This document shows positions 1-9,866 of a stretch of DNA of 64,000 bases, piece by piece. The number at the start of each line of letters is the position of its first letter. Within the stretch, counting starts at the first letter, position 1. Source of the stretch: Cupriavidus sp. P-10 (lineage in GTDB: Bacteria; Pseudomonadota; Gammaproteobacteria; Burkholderiales; Burkholderiaceae); the NCBI RefSeq assembly GCF_003402535.2, contig NZ_AP025170.1, forward strand, positions 3,410,001-3,474,000. Direction: 5' to 3'. Both the position numbers and the translations under genes were made by a program. The notes under the pieces were generated by a model. The model was given only the letters and a program-made list of their open reading frames with translations. It did not search any database and had not been told where the DNA came from.

Positions 1-1331
1 AGATTACCCTTGAAATTCGCCTTCTTCAGCAGCGACTCATACTGCTGCGACATGACGTAGGACTGAACCTGGGCCATGAAGTCCATCGTGACGACCACGA
101 TGATCAGCAGCGAGGTTCCGCCAAAATAGAACGGAACGTTCCAGCGCAGCACCAGGAATTCCGGCAACAGGCAAACCAGCGTGATGTAGATCGCGCCAGC
201 CAGCGTCAGTCGCACCAGAATCTTGTCGATATAGCGCGTCGTCTGCTCGCCCGGACGAATGCCCGGAATGAAGGCACCGCTTTTCTTCAGGTTGTCTGCC
301 ACTTCACGGCTGTTGTACACCAGGGCCGTGTAGAAGAAGCAGAAAAATACAATCGCAGCAGCGTACAGCAGGATGTAGACCGGCTGGCCCGGCGACAGCG
401 TGGCAGCCAGGTCCTTGATGAACCGGCCAACCGTGCCCGTCGAGTCAGACGTGAACCAGCCCGCGATCGTCGCCGGGAACAGGATGATCGACGATGCGAA
501 GATCGGCGGAATCACCCCTGCCATGTTCAGCTTCAGCGGCAGGTGCGACGACTGGCCGCCGTACACCTTGTTGCCGACCTGACGCTTGGCATAGTTCACC
601 AGGATCTTGCGCTGGCCACGCTCGACAAACACCACGGCGAAGGTCACACCGATCACGATCGCCACGATGAAGATCGCCGCGATGATGCTCATGGAACCCG
701 TGCGGACCAGTTCGAACAGTCCGCCGATCGCGTTGGGCAGGCCCGCCGCGATACCGCCGAAGATGATGATCGAGATGCCGTTGCCCAGACCACGCTCGGT
801 GATCTGCTCACCCAGCCACATCAGGAACATCGTGCCGGTCACCAGCGTGATTACCGCCGTGGCCCGGAACATCAGGCCAGGATCCAGCACCAGCCCGGGC
901 TGCGACTCCAGCGCCACCGCAATCGACAGCGCCTGGAACGTGGCCAGGACCACGGTGCCGTAACGCGTGTACTGCGTGATCTTGCGCTGCCCTGCCTGCC
1001 CTTCCTTCTTCAGCGTTTCCAGCTGCGGCAGCACGATCGTCAGCAACTGCATGATGATCGACGCCGAGATGTACGGCATGATGCCGAGCGCGAAGACGGT
1101 AAAGCGCGACAGCGCCCCGCCCGAGAACAGGTTGAACATCCCGAGGATGCCACCCGACTGACTCTGGAAAAGCTTCGCAAGCTGCTCCGGATCGATACCG
1201 GGCACCGGAATATGAGCGCCGATGCGGTACACGATCAGGGCCAGCACCAAGAACATCAGCCGGCGCTTGAGGTCGCCGTACTTCGCCGTGTTCCTGGCTT
1301 GCGCGCTTGCATTGGGTTTCGCCGTGGCCAA
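1..1331 (-). CDS. secY: Protein translocase subunit SecY (C-terminal end outside window)
   Basis: SecY is the ten-helix inner-membrane pore of the Sec translocon and partners SecE and SecG. The reverse strand reads an uninterrupted SecY from a TTG start ([20 protein letters not shown]) through PVPGID near the N-terminus, many hydrophobic helices and the C-terminal [10 protein letters not shown] at the window edge. About 443 codons are present, so only the last few residues are missing. The TTG start is chosen because GGAG lies six bases before it and because the next residues match Burkholderiales SecY. It sits at the downstream end of the spc operon, 44 bases after rplO, as in most bacteria. 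Confidence 0.96.
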   Translation of the reverse strand, partial: MATAKPNASAQARNTAKYGDLKRRLMFLVLALIVYRIGAHIPVPGIDPEQLAKLFQSQSGGILGMFNLFSGGALSRFTVFALGIMPYISASIIMQLLTIVLPQLETLKKEGQAGQRKITQYTRYGTVVLATFQALSIAVALESQPGLVLDPGLMFRATAVITLVTGTMFLMWLGEQITERGLGNGISIIIFGGIAAGLPNAIGGLFELVRTGSMSIIAAIFIVAIVIGVTFAVVFVERGQRKILVNYAKRQVGNKVYGGQSSHLPLKLNMAGVIPPIFASSIILFPATIAGWFTSDSTGTVGRFIKDLAATLSPGQPVYILLYAAAIVFFCFFYTALVYNSREVADNLKKSGAFIPGIRPGEQTTRYIDKILVRLTLAGAIYITLVCLLPEFLVLRWNVPFYFGGTSLLIIVVVTMDFMAQVQSYVMSQQYESLLKKANFKGN

Positions 1332-1375
1332 ACGATGCTCCGACTATGACTGCCTATGCTGCGATAAATGCCGTA

Positions 1376-1810
1376 TCAGGCTGCGATCTGGCCGCCGGCG
1401 GCTTCGATCGCGGCCTTGGCGCCAGCGGTGGCGCCCAGACCCTTGATCGACACCTTGCGGGTCAGTTCGCCAGCCTTGATGACCTTGGCGCTCTTGACCA
1501 GCTCGCCCACCAGGCCAGCTTGCTTCAGGACCAGCAGGTCGACTTCAGCCGCTTCCAGGCGCTCGATGTCACGCAGCGTGACTTCGGCGGTGAACGCCTT
1601 GGTCAGCGAGGTGAAGCCGCGCTTCGGCAGACGACGATACAGCGGCATTTGACCGCCTTCGAAGCCCACCTTGTGGAAGCCGCCCGAACGCGACTTCTGA
1701 CCCTTGTGACCGCGACCGGCGGTCTTGCCCAGGCCGGAGCCGATACCGCGGCCGACGCGACGCTTGGCGTGCTTCGAACCGGCGGCCGGTTTCAGGTTGT
1801 TCAGTTGCAT
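1376..1810 (-). CDS. rplO: Large ribosomal subunit protein L15
   Basis: L15 is a late-assembly protein of the 50S subunit. The 144-residue product has the glycine- and arginine-rich N-terminal half typical of the family ([20 protein letters not shown]) followed by a compact C-terminal domain. The ATG start giving MQLNNLKPA has GGAG six bases upstream. An in-frame TTG four codons earlier is unlikely because it would bury this ribosome binding site. It lies in the spc operon between rpmD and secY. Confidence 0.96.
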   Translation of the reverse strand: MQLNNLKPAAGSKHAKRRVGRGIGSGLGKTAGRGHKGQKSRSGGFHKVGFEGGQMPLYRRLPKRGFTSLTKAFTAEVTLRDIERLEAAEVDLLVLKQAGLVGELVKSAKVIKAGELTRKVSIKGLGATAGAKAAIEAAGGQIAA

Positions 1811-1829
1811 CTTGCTCTCCAAGTCCCGA

Positions 1830-2012
1830 TCAGGCCAGAACCTTGACCAGGTACGAGACCTTGTTGATCATGCCGCGCACAGCGGGCGTGTCCTGCAGTT
1901 CCGACACCGAGTTGATGCGGCGCAGGCCCAGGCCACGAACGGTGGCGCGATGATCCTCGCGCGTGCCGATCAGGCTGCGCACGAGTTGCACTTTTACGGT
2001 TTTCTGCGACAT
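1830..2012 (-). CDS. rpmD: Large ribosomal subunit protein L30
   Basis: L30 is a small 50S protein. The 60-residue product begins [16 protein letters not shown] and carries the family's conserved GLGLRRINS segment. A longer reading frame starts 14 codons upstream, but the usual L30 length and the match of MSQKTVKV to other beta-proteobacteria favour this start. It lies 10 bases after rpsE and 19 bases before rplO in the spc operon, consistent with one transcript. Confidence 0.95.
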
Positions 2013-2022
2013 TGCGTTCACC

Positions 2023-2541
2023 TTAACCCAGGATGTCTTCGACCGACTTGCCACGCTTGGCGGCGATTTCGCCCGGCGTGCTCATCTTCTGAAGGCCGTC
2101 CAGCGTGGCGCGAACCATGTTGTACGGGTTGGTGGAGCCGTGCGACTTGGTCACCACGTTGGTGACGCCCATCACTTCGAAGATCGCGCGCATCGGGCCG
2201 CCGGCGATCACGCCGGTACCTTCCTTGGCGGGCATCATCAGCACCTTGGCGGCGCCGTGCTTGCCAACGACTTCGTGTTGCAGCGTGCCGTTCTTCAGCG
2301 AGACCTTGACCATCTTGCGACGGGCTTCGTCCATTGCCTTCTGAACAGCAACCGGCACTTCCTTAGCCTTGCCCTTGCCCATGCCGATGCGGCCATCGCC
2401 GTCACCAACCACGGTCAGCGCAGCGAAACCGAGAATCCGGCCACCCTTCACCACCTTGGTGACACGGTTGACCGAGATCATCTTCTCGCGGAGGCCGTCG
2501 TCGCGTTCGTCCTGTTGGACTTTTGCTTGCATCTTTGCCAT
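2023..2541 (-). CDS. rpsE: Small ribosomal subunit protein S5
   Basis: S5 is a 30S protein involved in decoding accuracy and mRNA unwinding at the entry channel. The 172-residue product shows the N-terminal double-stranded-RNA-binding-like domain ([18 protein letters not shown]) and the C-terminal domain with [15 protein letters not shown] and [12 protein letters not shown]. Its length matches beta-proteobacterial S5. It lies in the spc operon between rplR and rpmD. Confidence 0.97.
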
Positions 2542-2562
2542 GACGTATCTCTCTCTATGCGC

Positions 2563-2919
2563 TTAGAACTTCAGGCCGGCTTCGCGGGCGGCGTCTGCCA
2601 GGGCCTTCACGCGGCCATGGAAACGGAAGCCGGCGCGATCGAACGCAACGGTTTCCACGCCGGCAGCCTTCGCCTTCTCGGCGATGCGCTTGCCAACCAC
2701 GGTGGCGGCAGCGGCGGTAGCGCCCTTGCCATCCAGTTCCTTGCGCACTTCCACCTCTGCGGTCGACGCGGAAGCCAGCACCTTGGTGCCGCACTCCGAG
2801 AAAACCTGGGCGTAAATATGCGAATTCGTACGGAACACGGTCAGACGATTGACTTTCATCTCCGCGATCTTGGCGCGGGTCTGACGTGCACGGCGCAAAC
2901 GAGCGTCTTTCTTGTTCAT
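2563..2919 (-). CDS. rplR: Large ribosomal subunit protein L18
   Basis: L18 binds 5S rRNA and helps form the central protuberance of the 50S subunit. The product of 118 residues starts [18 protein letters not shown], a basic N-terminus typical of L18, and ends AREAGLKF. Two ATG codons are adjacent. The second is preferred because a GGGGTG ribosome binding site lies five bases before it. It is placed between rplF and rpsE in the spc operon. Confidence 0.95.
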   Translation of the reverse strand: MNKKDARLRRARQTRAKIAEMKVNRLTVFRTNSHIYAQVFSECGTKVLASASTAEVEVRKELDGKGATAAAATVVGKRIAEKAKAAGVETVAFDRAGFRFHGRVKALADAAREAGLKF

Positions 2920-2930
2920 CATTGCACCCC

Positions 2931-3464
2931 TTACTTCTTCTTGGTTTCCTTCAGGATGACGCGCTCGTCGCTGTAACGCACACCCTTGCCCTTGTAGGGC
3001 TCAGGCGGGCGGTACGCGCGGACTTCCGCGGCAACCTGACCGACTTTCTGCTTGTCCGCACCCTTGATGATGATCTCGGTCTGCGTCGGCGTTGCAGCCG
3101 TCACGCCTTCCGGCATCTCATGGATCACGTCGTGCGAGAAACCAAGCTGGAGCTTCAGCGCAGCGCCTTGCAGCTGGGCACGGTAGCCCACGCCAACGAG
3201 GTTCAGCTTGCGCTCGAAACCGGTGGTCACGCCCTTGACCATGTTCGCCGCCAGGGCGCGCATGGTGCCTTGCAGGGCGTTTGCTTCACGCGACTCGTCA
3301 GCCGGCGAGAAGGTCAGCGTGTCGTTCTCGACATTGACCTTGACCAGGCTGTGAATCGGTTGCGACAGCGTACCGAGCGGGCCCTTCACGGAGAGCACGC
3401 CAGCCGCCACGTTCACTTCCGCGCCCTTGGGGAGCGCGATGGGAGCCTTACCTACACGGGACAT
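2931..3464 (-). CDS. rplF: Large ribosomal subunit protein L6
   Basis: L6 binds 23S rRNA near the elongation-factor site. The 177-residue product contains two tandem L6 folds, starts [14 protein letters not shown], and carries the family signature [11 protein letters not shown] near its C-terminus. The basic tail ends ILKETKKK. It lies 10 bases after rpsH and 11 bases before rplR, within the spc operon. Confidence 0.97.
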   Translation of the reverse strand: MSRVGKAPIALPKGAEVNVAAGVLSVKGPLGTLSQPIHSLVKVNVENDTLTFSPADESREANALQGTMRALAANMVKGVTTGFERKLNLVGVGYRAQLQGAALKLQLGFSHDVIHEMPEGVTAATPTQTEIIIKGADKQKVGQVAAEVRAYRPPEPYKGKGVRYSDERVILKETKKK

Positions 3465-3474
3465 GGTTCTCTCC

Positions 3475-3870
3475 TTAAGCGACGTAGCAGAGAACTTCGC
3501 CGCCCACGCCAGTGGCGCGAGCCTTGCGGTCGGTCATCAGACCCTGCGGGGTCGAGATGATCGCCACGCCCAGGCCGTTCATCACTTGCGGGATGTCGCT
3601 GCGGCCCTTGTACACGCGCAGGCCGGGCTTCGAGACGCGCTCGATGCGCTCGATCACCGGACGGCCGGCGTAGTACTTCAGGCCGATGCTCAGTTGTGCC
3701 TTGCCGCCATCTTCCTGGACGGCGTAATCGTCGATGTAGCCTTCGTCCTTCAGGACCTTGGCGATTGCCACTTTCAGCTTCGACGACGGCATGACAACCG
3801 ACGCCTTCTGCACGCCTTGGGCGTTGCGGATGCGCGTCAGCATATCGGCGATAGGATCGCTCATGCTCAT
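3475..3870 (-). CDS. rpsH: Small ribosomal subunit protein S8
   Basis: S8 is a primary 16S-binding 30S protein and in E. coli is the translational repressor of the spc operon. The 131-residue product starts [18 protein letters not shown] and carries the C-terminal signature [20 protein letters not shown]. The first Met fits the E. coli N-terminus MSMQDP. Whether it autoregulates here cannot be read from the sequence. No S8 target hairpin at rplE was established. Confidence 0.97.
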   Translation of the reverse strand: MSMSDPIADMLTRIRNAQGVQKASVVMPSSKLKVAIAKVLKDEGYIDDYAVQEDGGKAQLSIGLKYYAGRPVIERIERVSKPGLRVYKGRSDIPQVMNGLGVAIISTPQGLMTDRKARATGVGGEVLCYVA

Positions 3871-3897
3871 ACTGTTTCTCCTGTAGCCTGTGCGTAA

Positions 3898-4203
3898 TTA
3901 CCAGCTGGCTTTCGTCAGACCCGGGATTTCGCCCTTGAAGGCGATTTCGCGGATCTTGTTACGCGCCAGGCCAAACTTGCGGAAGGTACCGCGGGGACGA
4001 CCGGTGATCGCGCAGCGGTTACGCTGGCGAGTCGGGTTCGCGTTGCGCGGGAGCTGTTGCAGCTCGAGACGCGCGCTGTAACGCTCTTCTTCCGACTTCT
4101 CTTGGTCGTCGATAATGGCCTTGAGGTTGGCGCGCTTGGCGGCGTACTTCGCCACCAGCTTGGCGCGCTTCTTCTCACGTTCAATCAGAGCCAGTTTAGC
4201 CAC
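3898..4203 (-). CDS. rpsN: Small ribosomal subunit protein S14 (zinc-independent type)
   Basis: S14 is a 30S head protein. The 101-residue product starts [17 protein letters not shown] and ends [31 protein letters not shown]. Its length and the absence of a CxxC...CxxC zinc motif mark it as the long, zinc-independent S14. It lies between rplE and rpsH in the spc operon. Confidence 0.97.
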   Translation of the reverse strand: MAKLALIEREKKRAKLVAKYAAKRANLKAIIDDQEKSEEERYSARLELQQLPRNANPTRQRNRCAITGRPRGTFRKFGLARNKIREIAFKGEIPGLTKASW

Positions 4204-4212
4204 GGTTACCCC

Positions 4213-4755
4213 TTAATTGCGGAACGGGAACTTGAACGCACCGAGGAGTGCCTTGGCTTCCTCGTCGTTCTTTGCCGTCGTCGTGATGCTGATGTTCAGA
4301 CCACGCAGTGCGTCGATCTTGTCGTACTCGATTTCGGGGAAAATGATCTGCTCTTTCACACCGATGTTGTAGTTGCCACGACCGTCGAACGAACGGCCCG
4401 ACACACCACGGAAGTCACGCACGCGCGGCAGGGCCACGGTGACGAAACGATCGAGGAATTCGAACATGCGCTCGCCGCGCAGGGTCACCATCGCACCGAT
4501 GGGGTAGCCCTGGCGGATCTTGAAGCCGGCGATGGCCTTCTTGGCCTTCGTCACGACCGGCTTCTGACCAGCGATCTTGGTCAGGTCGCCGACGGCGTTT
4601 TCAATGATCTTCTTGTCATTGATCGCTTCGCCAAGGCCCATGTTCAGGGTGATCTTGGTGATGCGCGGCACTTCCATGACCGACTTGTAGCCGAACTGTT
4701 CGATCAGCTTCGGCACAACCTGTTCTTTGTAAAACTCTTGCAGACGTGCTGCCAT
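4213..4755 (-). CDS. rplE: Large ribosomal subunit protein L5
   Basis: L5 binds 5S rRNA and contacts the P-site tRNA. The 180-residue product starts [17 protein letters not shown] and contains the conserved [16 protein letters not shown] segment and the [10 protein letters not shown] region near its C-terminus. The frame is open two codons further upstream, but GGAG lies six bases before the chosen ATG and the length equals other beta-proteobacterial L5 proteins. Confidence 0.96.
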   Translation of the reverse strand: MAARLQEFYKEQVVPKLIEQFGYKSVMEVPRITKITLNMGLGEAINDKKIIENAVGDLTKIAGQKPVVTKAKKAIAGFKIRQGYPIGAMVTLRGERMFEFLDRFVTVALPRVRDFRGVSGRSFDGRGNYNIGVKEQIIFPEIEYDKIDALRGLNISITTTAKNDEEAKALLGAFKFPFRN

Positions 4756-4780
4756 GCTCAACTCCTAAACGTGCCCAGAA

Positions 4781-5089
4781 TCAAGCTGCCACGACGGCGC
4801 CGGTGGTCTTCAGCACGCGCACGCGCTTGCCGTCTTCCACCTTGATGCCGACGCGCGACGGCTTGCCATTGGCATCCACGAGCGCAACGTTGGAAATATG
4901 CAGCGGCATGACCTTGTCGACCACACCACCGGTAGTGCCCAGCATCGGGTTCGGGCGGGCATGCTTCTTGGCGATGTTCACGCCTTGCACCGCGACCTTG
5001 TCGCCAAGCACGGCTTGCACGGTACCGCGCTTGCCCTTGTCCTTGCCGGTCAGCACGATGACTTCGTCGCCTTTGCGAATCTTGTTCAT
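4781..5089 (-). CDS. rplX: Large ribosomal subunit protein L24
   Basis: L24 is an assembly initiator for the 50S subunit. The 102-residue product begins [20 protein letters not shown], the KOW motif that defines the family, and contains [13 protein letters not shown]. It lies nine bases after rplN and 25 bases before rplE in the spc operon. Confidence 0.97.
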   Translation of the reverse strand: MNKIRKGDEVIVLTGKDKGKRGTVQAVLGDKVAVQGVNIAKKHARPNPMLGTTGGVVDKVMPLHISNVALVDANGKPSRVGIKVEDGKRVRVLKTTGAVVAA

Positions 5090-5098
5090 GGCGGCTCC

Positions 5099-5467
5099 TT
5101 ACAGCACTTCCGGAGCGAGCGACACGATCTTCATGAATCGCTCGGTACGGAGTTCACGAGTCACCGGCCCGAAGATACGGGTGCCGATCGGCTCGAGCTT
5201 GTTGTTCAGCAGGACGGCGGCGTTGCCGTCGAACTTGATCAGCGAACCGTCAGCGCGGCGCACGCCCTTGGCGGTACGCACGACGACGGCGTTGTAGATG
5301 TCGCCCTTCTTCACGCGACCGCGCGGCGCTGCGTCCTTGACGGTCACCTTGATGATGTCGCCAACGCTTGCGTAGCGGCGCTTGGAGCCACCCAGCACCT
5401 TGATGCACAGCACTTCGCGCGCACCAGTGTTATCGGCCACTTCGAGCCGGCTTTCTGTCTGAATCAT
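5099..5467 (-). CDS. rplN: Large ribosomal subunit protein L14
   Basis: L14 sits at the subunit interface of the 50S particle. The 122-residue product begins [17 protein letters not shown] and carries the family signature [16 protein letters not shown]. It is the first gene after a 278-base gap from rpsQ, and a promoter-like sequence lies in that gap. It therefore probably begins a separate spc transcript here, rather than being expressed only by read-through from the S10 genes. Confidence 0.97.
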
Positions 5468-5684
5468 GGTGTTTGTCTTCCCAACTTAATCCGCCAGGTG
5501 CGATAGCGCCCGTCGGTCAGTCTTGGTCCCGTCGGCTCCGGCCTTGCGCCAGCACCGTCTGGGTTGATCAACTTTGAAGTCGGTAGGAACCTGGCAATCC
5601 CGACAGATCGTCGAGGCCGCCTGGCCCTGGCTCGCTCAACAGGCCCGCCCGGGTGGTACAGCTAAGGCGAACGCAATAAAGCGG

Positions 5685-5718
5685 AAGTCCAGGATTATAG
5701 CTACATAATCCTGGACTT
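5685..5718. repeat. Perfect 14-base inverted repeat overlapping the rplN promoter
   Basis: Positions 5685-5698 (aagtccaggattat) are exactly complementary to 5705-5718 (ataatcctggactt), with a six-base loop. The repeat overlaps the -10 element, the spacer and part of the -35 of the predicted minus-strand rplN promoter. It has no T-run on either side, so it is not a standard terminator. It could be an operator or an RNA hairpin at the end of a read-through transcript from rpsQ. Confidence 0.7.
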
Positions 5719-5722
5719 GCAA
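5694..5722 (-). promoter_or_regulatory. Predicted sigma-70 promoter for the spc operon (rplN onward)
   Basis: On the minus strand TTGCAA (5717-5722) is followed after 17 bases by a perfect TATAAT (5694-5699). It lies in the 278-base gap between rpsQ and rplN, about 220 bases upstream of the rplN start. In E. coli the spc operon also has its own promoter just before rplN. Assignment is by motif only. Confidence 0.6.
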
Positions 5723-5745
5723 GTCAAGCTAAGAACGTGTTGTTC

Positions 5746-6024
5746 TTAGATGACGCGTGCAGCCTCTACCAGCCGGGAAACCACCCAGGACTTGGTCCGC
5801 GACAGCGGACGGCCTTCCTGGATTTCGACCTTGTCGCCTTCCTTGTACTGGTTGGCTTCGTCGTGTGCGTGGTACTTCTTGGAACGCAGCACGTACTTGC
5901 CGTACAGGGGATGCTTGACGCGGTTTTCCACCAAGACCGTAACGGTCTTGTCCATCTTGTCGCTCACGACACGGCCGACCAGGGTACGGCGAAGCGACTT
6001 TTCCGTTTGTGCAGCTTCAGTCAT
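5746..6024 (-). CDS. rpsQ: Small ribosomal subunit protein S17
   Basis: S17 is a primary 16S-binding protein with an OB fold. The 92-residue product contains [19 protein letters not shown] and HPLYGKYV, both conserved in the family. It ends the S10 gene block. Its start overlaps the stop region of rpmC by four bases, indicating translational coupling. A 278-base gap with a promoter follows before rplN. Confidence 0.97.
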   Translation of the reverse strand: MTEAAQTEKSLRRTLVGRVVSDKMDKTVTVLVENRVKHPLYGKYVLRSKKYHAHDEANQYKEGDKVEIQEGRPLSRTKSWVVSRLVEAARVI

Positions 6025-6215
6025 TTCGCGTTCGCCTTTTGAGTCAGCACGGTTTGCACGCGCGCGATGTCCTTGCGAACCTTCTTCAGCTGGCTGGTGT
6101 TCTGCAGCTGTTGGGTTGCCTTTTGCATGCGCAGGCTAAATTGGGCCTTCAGCAGCTCGGAGAGCTCCTGGTTCAGGCCTGCGGCGTCCTTGCCGCGAAG
6201 TTCGGATGCTTTCAT
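6021..6215 (-). CDS. rpmC: Large ribosomal subunit protein L29
   Basis: L29 lies at the peptide-exit side of the 50S subunit. The 64-residue helical product starts [18 protein letters not shown] and has the conserved [16 protein letters not shown] segment ([11 protein letters not shown]). It overlaps rpsQ by four bases and follows rplP by 11 bases, matching the canonical S10 operon order. Confidence 0.97.
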   Translation of the reverse strand: MKASELRGKDAAGLNQELSELLKAQFSLRMQKATQQLQNTSQLKKVRKDIARVQTVLTQKANAK

Positions 6216-6226
6216 TCCTGCTCTCC

Positions 6227-6643
6227 TTACGTCCCGACCTGGCGCACCACGAAATTGGTGGCGATCGGCAGCTTGGCGGCTGCGAGGCGGAACGCCTCAC
6301 GCGCCAGCTCTTCGCTCACGCCATCCATTTCGTACAGCATCTTGCCCGGCTGGATTTCAGCCACATAGTATTCCGGGTTGCCCTTACCGTTACCCATACG
6401 GACTTCAGCGGGCTTCTTCGAAATCGGCTTGTCCGGGAAGATCCGGATCCAGATGCGGCCGCCACGCTTGATGTGACGGGTCATCGCACGACGTGCCGAC
6501 TCGATCTGACGAGCCGTCAGACGGCCGCGGCCCATTGCCTTCAGGCCGAATTCGCCGAAAGACACGGCGTTGCCACGGGTAGCCTTACCCGTGTTGCGGC
6601 CTTTCTGCTCCTTGCGGTATTTTCTGCGCTTAGGTTGCAGCAT
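6227..6643 (-). CDS. rplP: Large ribosomal subunit protein L16
   Basis: L16 helps shape the A-site of the 50S subunit. The 138-residue product starts [17 protein letters not shown] and carries [14 protein letters not shown] and the signature [16 protein letters not shown]. It begins two bases after the rpsC stop codon, so the two genes are probably translationally coupled. Confidence 0.97.
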
Positions 6644-6645
6644 CG

Positions 6646-7443
6646 TTATTCTCCACTCTTCCCATCTGCGCCAGGCGCAGCGCGACGACCGGCACCGGCA
6701 CCGCCACGGCGGTTGCCACCCGGACGGCCTTCGCCTTCACGGCGGCGACCTTCCGGACGACCCGGACGACGACGACGATCGTCTTGCGGCTCTTCCACCA
6801 CCGGCGCGTCATTGCGGCCGAGGTGATCCCCCTTGTAGACCCACACCTTGACACCGATGATGCCGTAGGTGGTTTCTGCTTCGGAGAAGCCGTAGTCGAT
6901 GTCGGCGCGCAGGGTGTGCAGGGGCACACGGCCTTCGCGGTACCACTCGGTACGTGCGATTTCGATACCGTTCAGACGGCCTGCGCTCATGATCTTGATA
7001 CCCTGGGCGCCCAGGCGCATCGCGTTCTGCATGGCGCGCTTCATGGCGCGGCGGAACATGATGCGGCGCTCGAGCTGCTGGGTGATCGAGTCGGCGATCA
7101 GCTGAGCATCGGTTTCCGGCTTGCGGATTTCCTCGATGTTCACGTGCACGGGCACGCCCATGCGACGCTGCAGTTCGGCCTTCAGCAGTTCGATGTCCTC
7201 ACCCTTCTTGCCGATCACCACGCCCGGACGCGAGCTGTAAATGGTGATGCGGGCATTGCGGGCGGGGCGCTCGATAACGACGCGGCCAACCGATGCGTTC
7301 TTCAGCTTCTTCTTCAGGAAGTCGCGAACTTCGATGTCTTCCTTCAGCATGCCGGCGAACTTCGTGTTGCTGGCGTACCAGCGCGAAGCCCAGTTACGGC
7401 TGACAGCCAGACGGAAGCCAGTCGGATGAATCTTCTGTCCCAT
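6646..7443 (-). CDS. rpsC: Small ribosomal subunit protein S3 with Gly/Arg-rich C-terminal tail
   Basis: S3 forms part of the mRNA entry tunnel of the 30S subunit and has helicase-associated function. The 265-residue product starts [18 protein letters not shown], contains the KH-domain segment [15 protein letters not shown] and the C-terminal domain [13 protein letters not shown] near residues 200-215. After that come about 45 residues rich in Arg, Gly and acidic residues ([17 protein letters not shown]). E. coli S3 is 233 residues, so the tail is an extension and is probably disordered. It lies between rplV and rplP. Confidence 0.97.
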
Positions 7444-7452
7444 CGTGACTCC

Positions 7453-7782
7453 TTAGTTGCCGAGCGTCACAGTGATGTGACAGGTTTGTTTCTCGATGCG
7501 GTTGCCGCGGCCCTTCGCCCGTGCGGTGAAGCGCTTGAGCGAGGTCGCCTTGTCGACGTAGATCGATTTGACCTTCAGTTCGTCGATGTCGGCGCCTTCG
7601 TTGTGCTCGGCGTTGGCGATGGCCGATTCGACCACCTTCTTCACGATCCCGGCAGCCTTTTTCGGGCTGAACTGCAGGACATTGAGCGCGCGCTCGATCG
7701 GCAGACCACGGATCTGGTCAGCGACCAGGCGCGTCTTCTGGGCGGAGATGCGGGCACCGCGATGAATCGCTTTCACTTCCAT
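7453..7782 (-). CDS. rplV: Large ribosomal subunit protein L22
   Basis: L22 lines the peptide exit tunnel with a long beta-hairpin. The 109-residue product starts [20 protein letters not shown] and has the C-terminal hairpin signature [18 protein letters not shown]. It sits between rpsS and rpsC in the S10 gene block with nine-base spacers on both sides. Confidence 0.97.
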   Translation of the reverse strand: MEVKAIHRGARISAQKTRLVADQIRGLPIERALNVLQFSPKKAAGIVKKVVESAIANAEHNEGADIDELKVKSIYVDKATSLKRFTARAKGRGNRIEKQTCHITVTLGN

Positions 7783-7791
7783 GATGGCACC

Positions 7792-8067
7792 TTACCTCTT
7801 CGCTTTCTTGTCAGCCGCGTGGCCCTTGAACGTGCGGGTAATCGCAAATTCGCCGAGCTTGTGGCCAACCATGTTTTCCGTAACGTACACCGGCACGTGT
7901 TGACGGCCGTTGTGCACGGCGATCGTCAGGCCAATGAACTCCGGCAGAATGGTCGAGCGACGCGACCAAGTCTTGATGGGCTTCTTGTCCTTGCCGCTTA
8001 CCGCAACTTCCACCTTCTTCAGCAGGTGGGCGTCGCAGAACGGACCCTTTTTAGCGGAACGAGTCAT
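7792..8067 (-). CDS. rpsS: Small ribosomal subunit protein S19
   Basis: S19 is a 30S head protein that partners S13. The 91-residue product starts [20 protein letters not shown] and contains the conserved [19 protein letters not shown] region. It lies 22 bases after rplB and nine bases before rplV in the S10 gene block. Confidence 0.97.
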   Translation of the reverse strand: MTRSAKKGPFCDAHLLKKVEVAVSGKDKKPIKTWSRRSTILPEFIGLTIAVHNGRQHVPVYVTENMVGHKLGEFAITRTFKGHAADKKAKR

Positions 8068-8089
8068 ATCTTTAGCTCCTACCTACCGA

Positions 8090-8920
8090 TTAGCGCTTGT
8101 GGCGCTTCTGGACGATCATGCTGTCCGTGCGCTTGTTGCTGCGGGTGCGGTAGCCCTTGGCCGGGGTACCCCACGGCGAAACCGGATCACGACCAGCAGC
8201 AGTCTTGCCTTCACCACCACCGTGCGGGTGATCCACCGGGTTCATCACGACACCACGCACCGTCGGGCGGATACCGCGCCAGCGGGTAGCACCGGCCTTG
8301 CCGATGACGCGCAGGCTGTGCTCTTCGTTGCCCACTTCACCGATGGTGGCGCGGCACTCGATGTGCACGCGGCGAACTTCACCCGAGCGCAGGCGAACCT
8401 GGGCGTACAGGCCTTCACGAGCCAGCAGCACGGCGGAACCGCCGGCAGCACGCGCGATCTGGGCACCCTTGCCCGGCAGCATTTCCACGTTGTTGATCGT
8501 GGTACCGACCGGAATGTTGCGGATCGGCAGGTTGTTACCGGCCTTGATCGGCGCTTCCGAGCCGTTCATCAGCGGTTGGCCGGCAACCATGCCCTTGGTG
8601 GCGATGATGTAGCGGCGCTCGCCGTCGGCGAACACAACCAGAGCGATGTTGGCGCTGCGGTTCGGATCGTATTCCAGGCGCTCGACCTTGGCGGCGATGC
8701 CGTCCTTGTCGTTGCGCTTGAAGTCGACCACGCGGTAGTGGTGCTTATGACCACCGCCCTTGTGACGGGTGGTGATGTGACCATTGTTGTTACGGCCCGA
8801 CTTCTGGAATTGCTTTTCCAGCAGCGGAGCGTGCGGGGCGCCCTTGTGAAGGTCCTTGTTGACCACCTTCACCATCGAGCGACGACCCGGGGACGTCGGC
8901 TTGGTCTTGACGAGTGCCAT
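8090..8920 (-). CDS. rplB: Large ribosomal subunit protein L2
   Basis: L2 is needed for subunit association and peptidyl-transferase activity. The 276-residue product starts [19 protein letters not shown] and holds the near-universal [16 protein letters not shown] segment, whose His is essential in E. coli. It begins two bases after rplW ends, suggesting coupled translation. Confidence 0.98.
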   Translation of the reverse strand: MALVKTKPTSPGRRSMVKVVNKDLHKGAPHAPLLEKQFQKSGRNNNGHITTRHKGGGHKHHYRVVDFKRNDKDGIAAKVERLEYDPNRSANIALVVFADGERRYIIATKGMVAGQPLMNGSEAPIKAGNNLPIRNIPVGTTINNVEMLPGKGAQIARAAGGSAVLLAREGLYAQVRLRSGEVRRVHIECRATIGEVGNEEHSLRVIGKAGATRWRGIRPTVRGVVMNPVDHPHGGGEGKTAAGRDPVSPWGTPAKGYRTRSNKRTDSMIVQKRHKR

Positions 8921-8922
8921 GA

Positions 8923-9237
8923 TTACTTGGCCTCCGCTTCAAAATTGATTTCCTGACCCGGCTTCAGCGACACGTAAGCTTTCTTCACGTGGTTGCGGCG
9001 GCCCATGAAACGGCCGAAGCGCTTCTGCTTGCCCTTCTGGTTCAGGATCTGAACGGACTGCACCTCGACCTTGAACAGCAGTTCGACGGCGGCCTTCACT
9101 TCTGCCTTGTTGGCATCGCGGGCTACCTCGAACACGACTTGTTCATTCTTGTCGGCGACCAGGGTTGCCTTTTCGGAAACCACCGGCGCGAGCAGCACCT
9201 GCATCAAACGATGATCGTTCTTGGCTACTTGCGTCAT
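8923..9237 (-). CDS. rplW: Large ribosomal subunit protein L23
   Basis: L23 lies at the tunnel exit and is the docking site for trigger factor and SRP. The 104-residue product has [16 protein letters not shown] near its start and ends with the basic [16 protein letters not shown] region. Its start overlaps the rplD stop by four bases (ATGA-type overlap), implying translational coupling. Confidence 0.97.
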
Positions 9238-9854
9238 TTCAGCAACTCCTCGATCTGCGCGACGGCCGCCTTGGTCACCAGCACCTTCTTGTAGTGCACG
9301 AGCGACAGCGGATCAGCCTGGCGCGGCTCCACGACTGCCACGTGCGGCAGGTTGCGCGAAGCCAGGTAGAGGTTTTCGTCGAGGCTGTCGGTGATGATCA
9401 GCACCGAGTCCAGGCCCATGGCCTTGAACTTGTCGGCCAAGAGCTTGGTCTTGGGCGCGTCGACAGTGAAACCGTCCACCACGTTGATACGACCTTCACG
9501 TGCGAGCTGCGAGTAAATCGAGCGCATGCCGGCACGGAACATCTTCTTGTTGACCTTCTGGGTGAAGTTCTCTTCCGGCGAATTCGGGAAGATACGGCCG
9601 CCCCCGCGCCACAGCGGCGAGGAAGACATACCGGCACGAGCACGGCCCGTACCCTTCTGGCGCCACGGCTTCTTGGTCGTGTGCTTGACCTCTTCACGAT
9701 CCTTCTGCTTACGGTTACCGCTGCGAGCGTTGGCCTGGTAAGCGACGACGATCTGGTGAACGAGGGCTTCGTTGTAGTCACGGCCGAACACTTCGGGCGA
9801 CGCGTCAACGCCGGCGCCGATCTGGCCATTGTCCTGGAGGAGCTTGAGTTCCAT
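9234..9854 (-). CDS. rplD: Large ribosomal subunit protein L4
   Basis: L4 reaches into the exit tunnel and in E. coli represses the S10 operon by attenuation in the leader before rpsJ. The 206-residue product starts [17 protein letters not shown] and contains [14 protein letters not shown], the tunnel-loop signature. Here the natural leader has changed: rpsJ is elsewhere and rplC is the first gene, so any L4 autoregulation would have to act on the rplC leader. That is inference. Confidence 0.97.
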
Positions 9855-9866
9855 TACATGCGCTCC

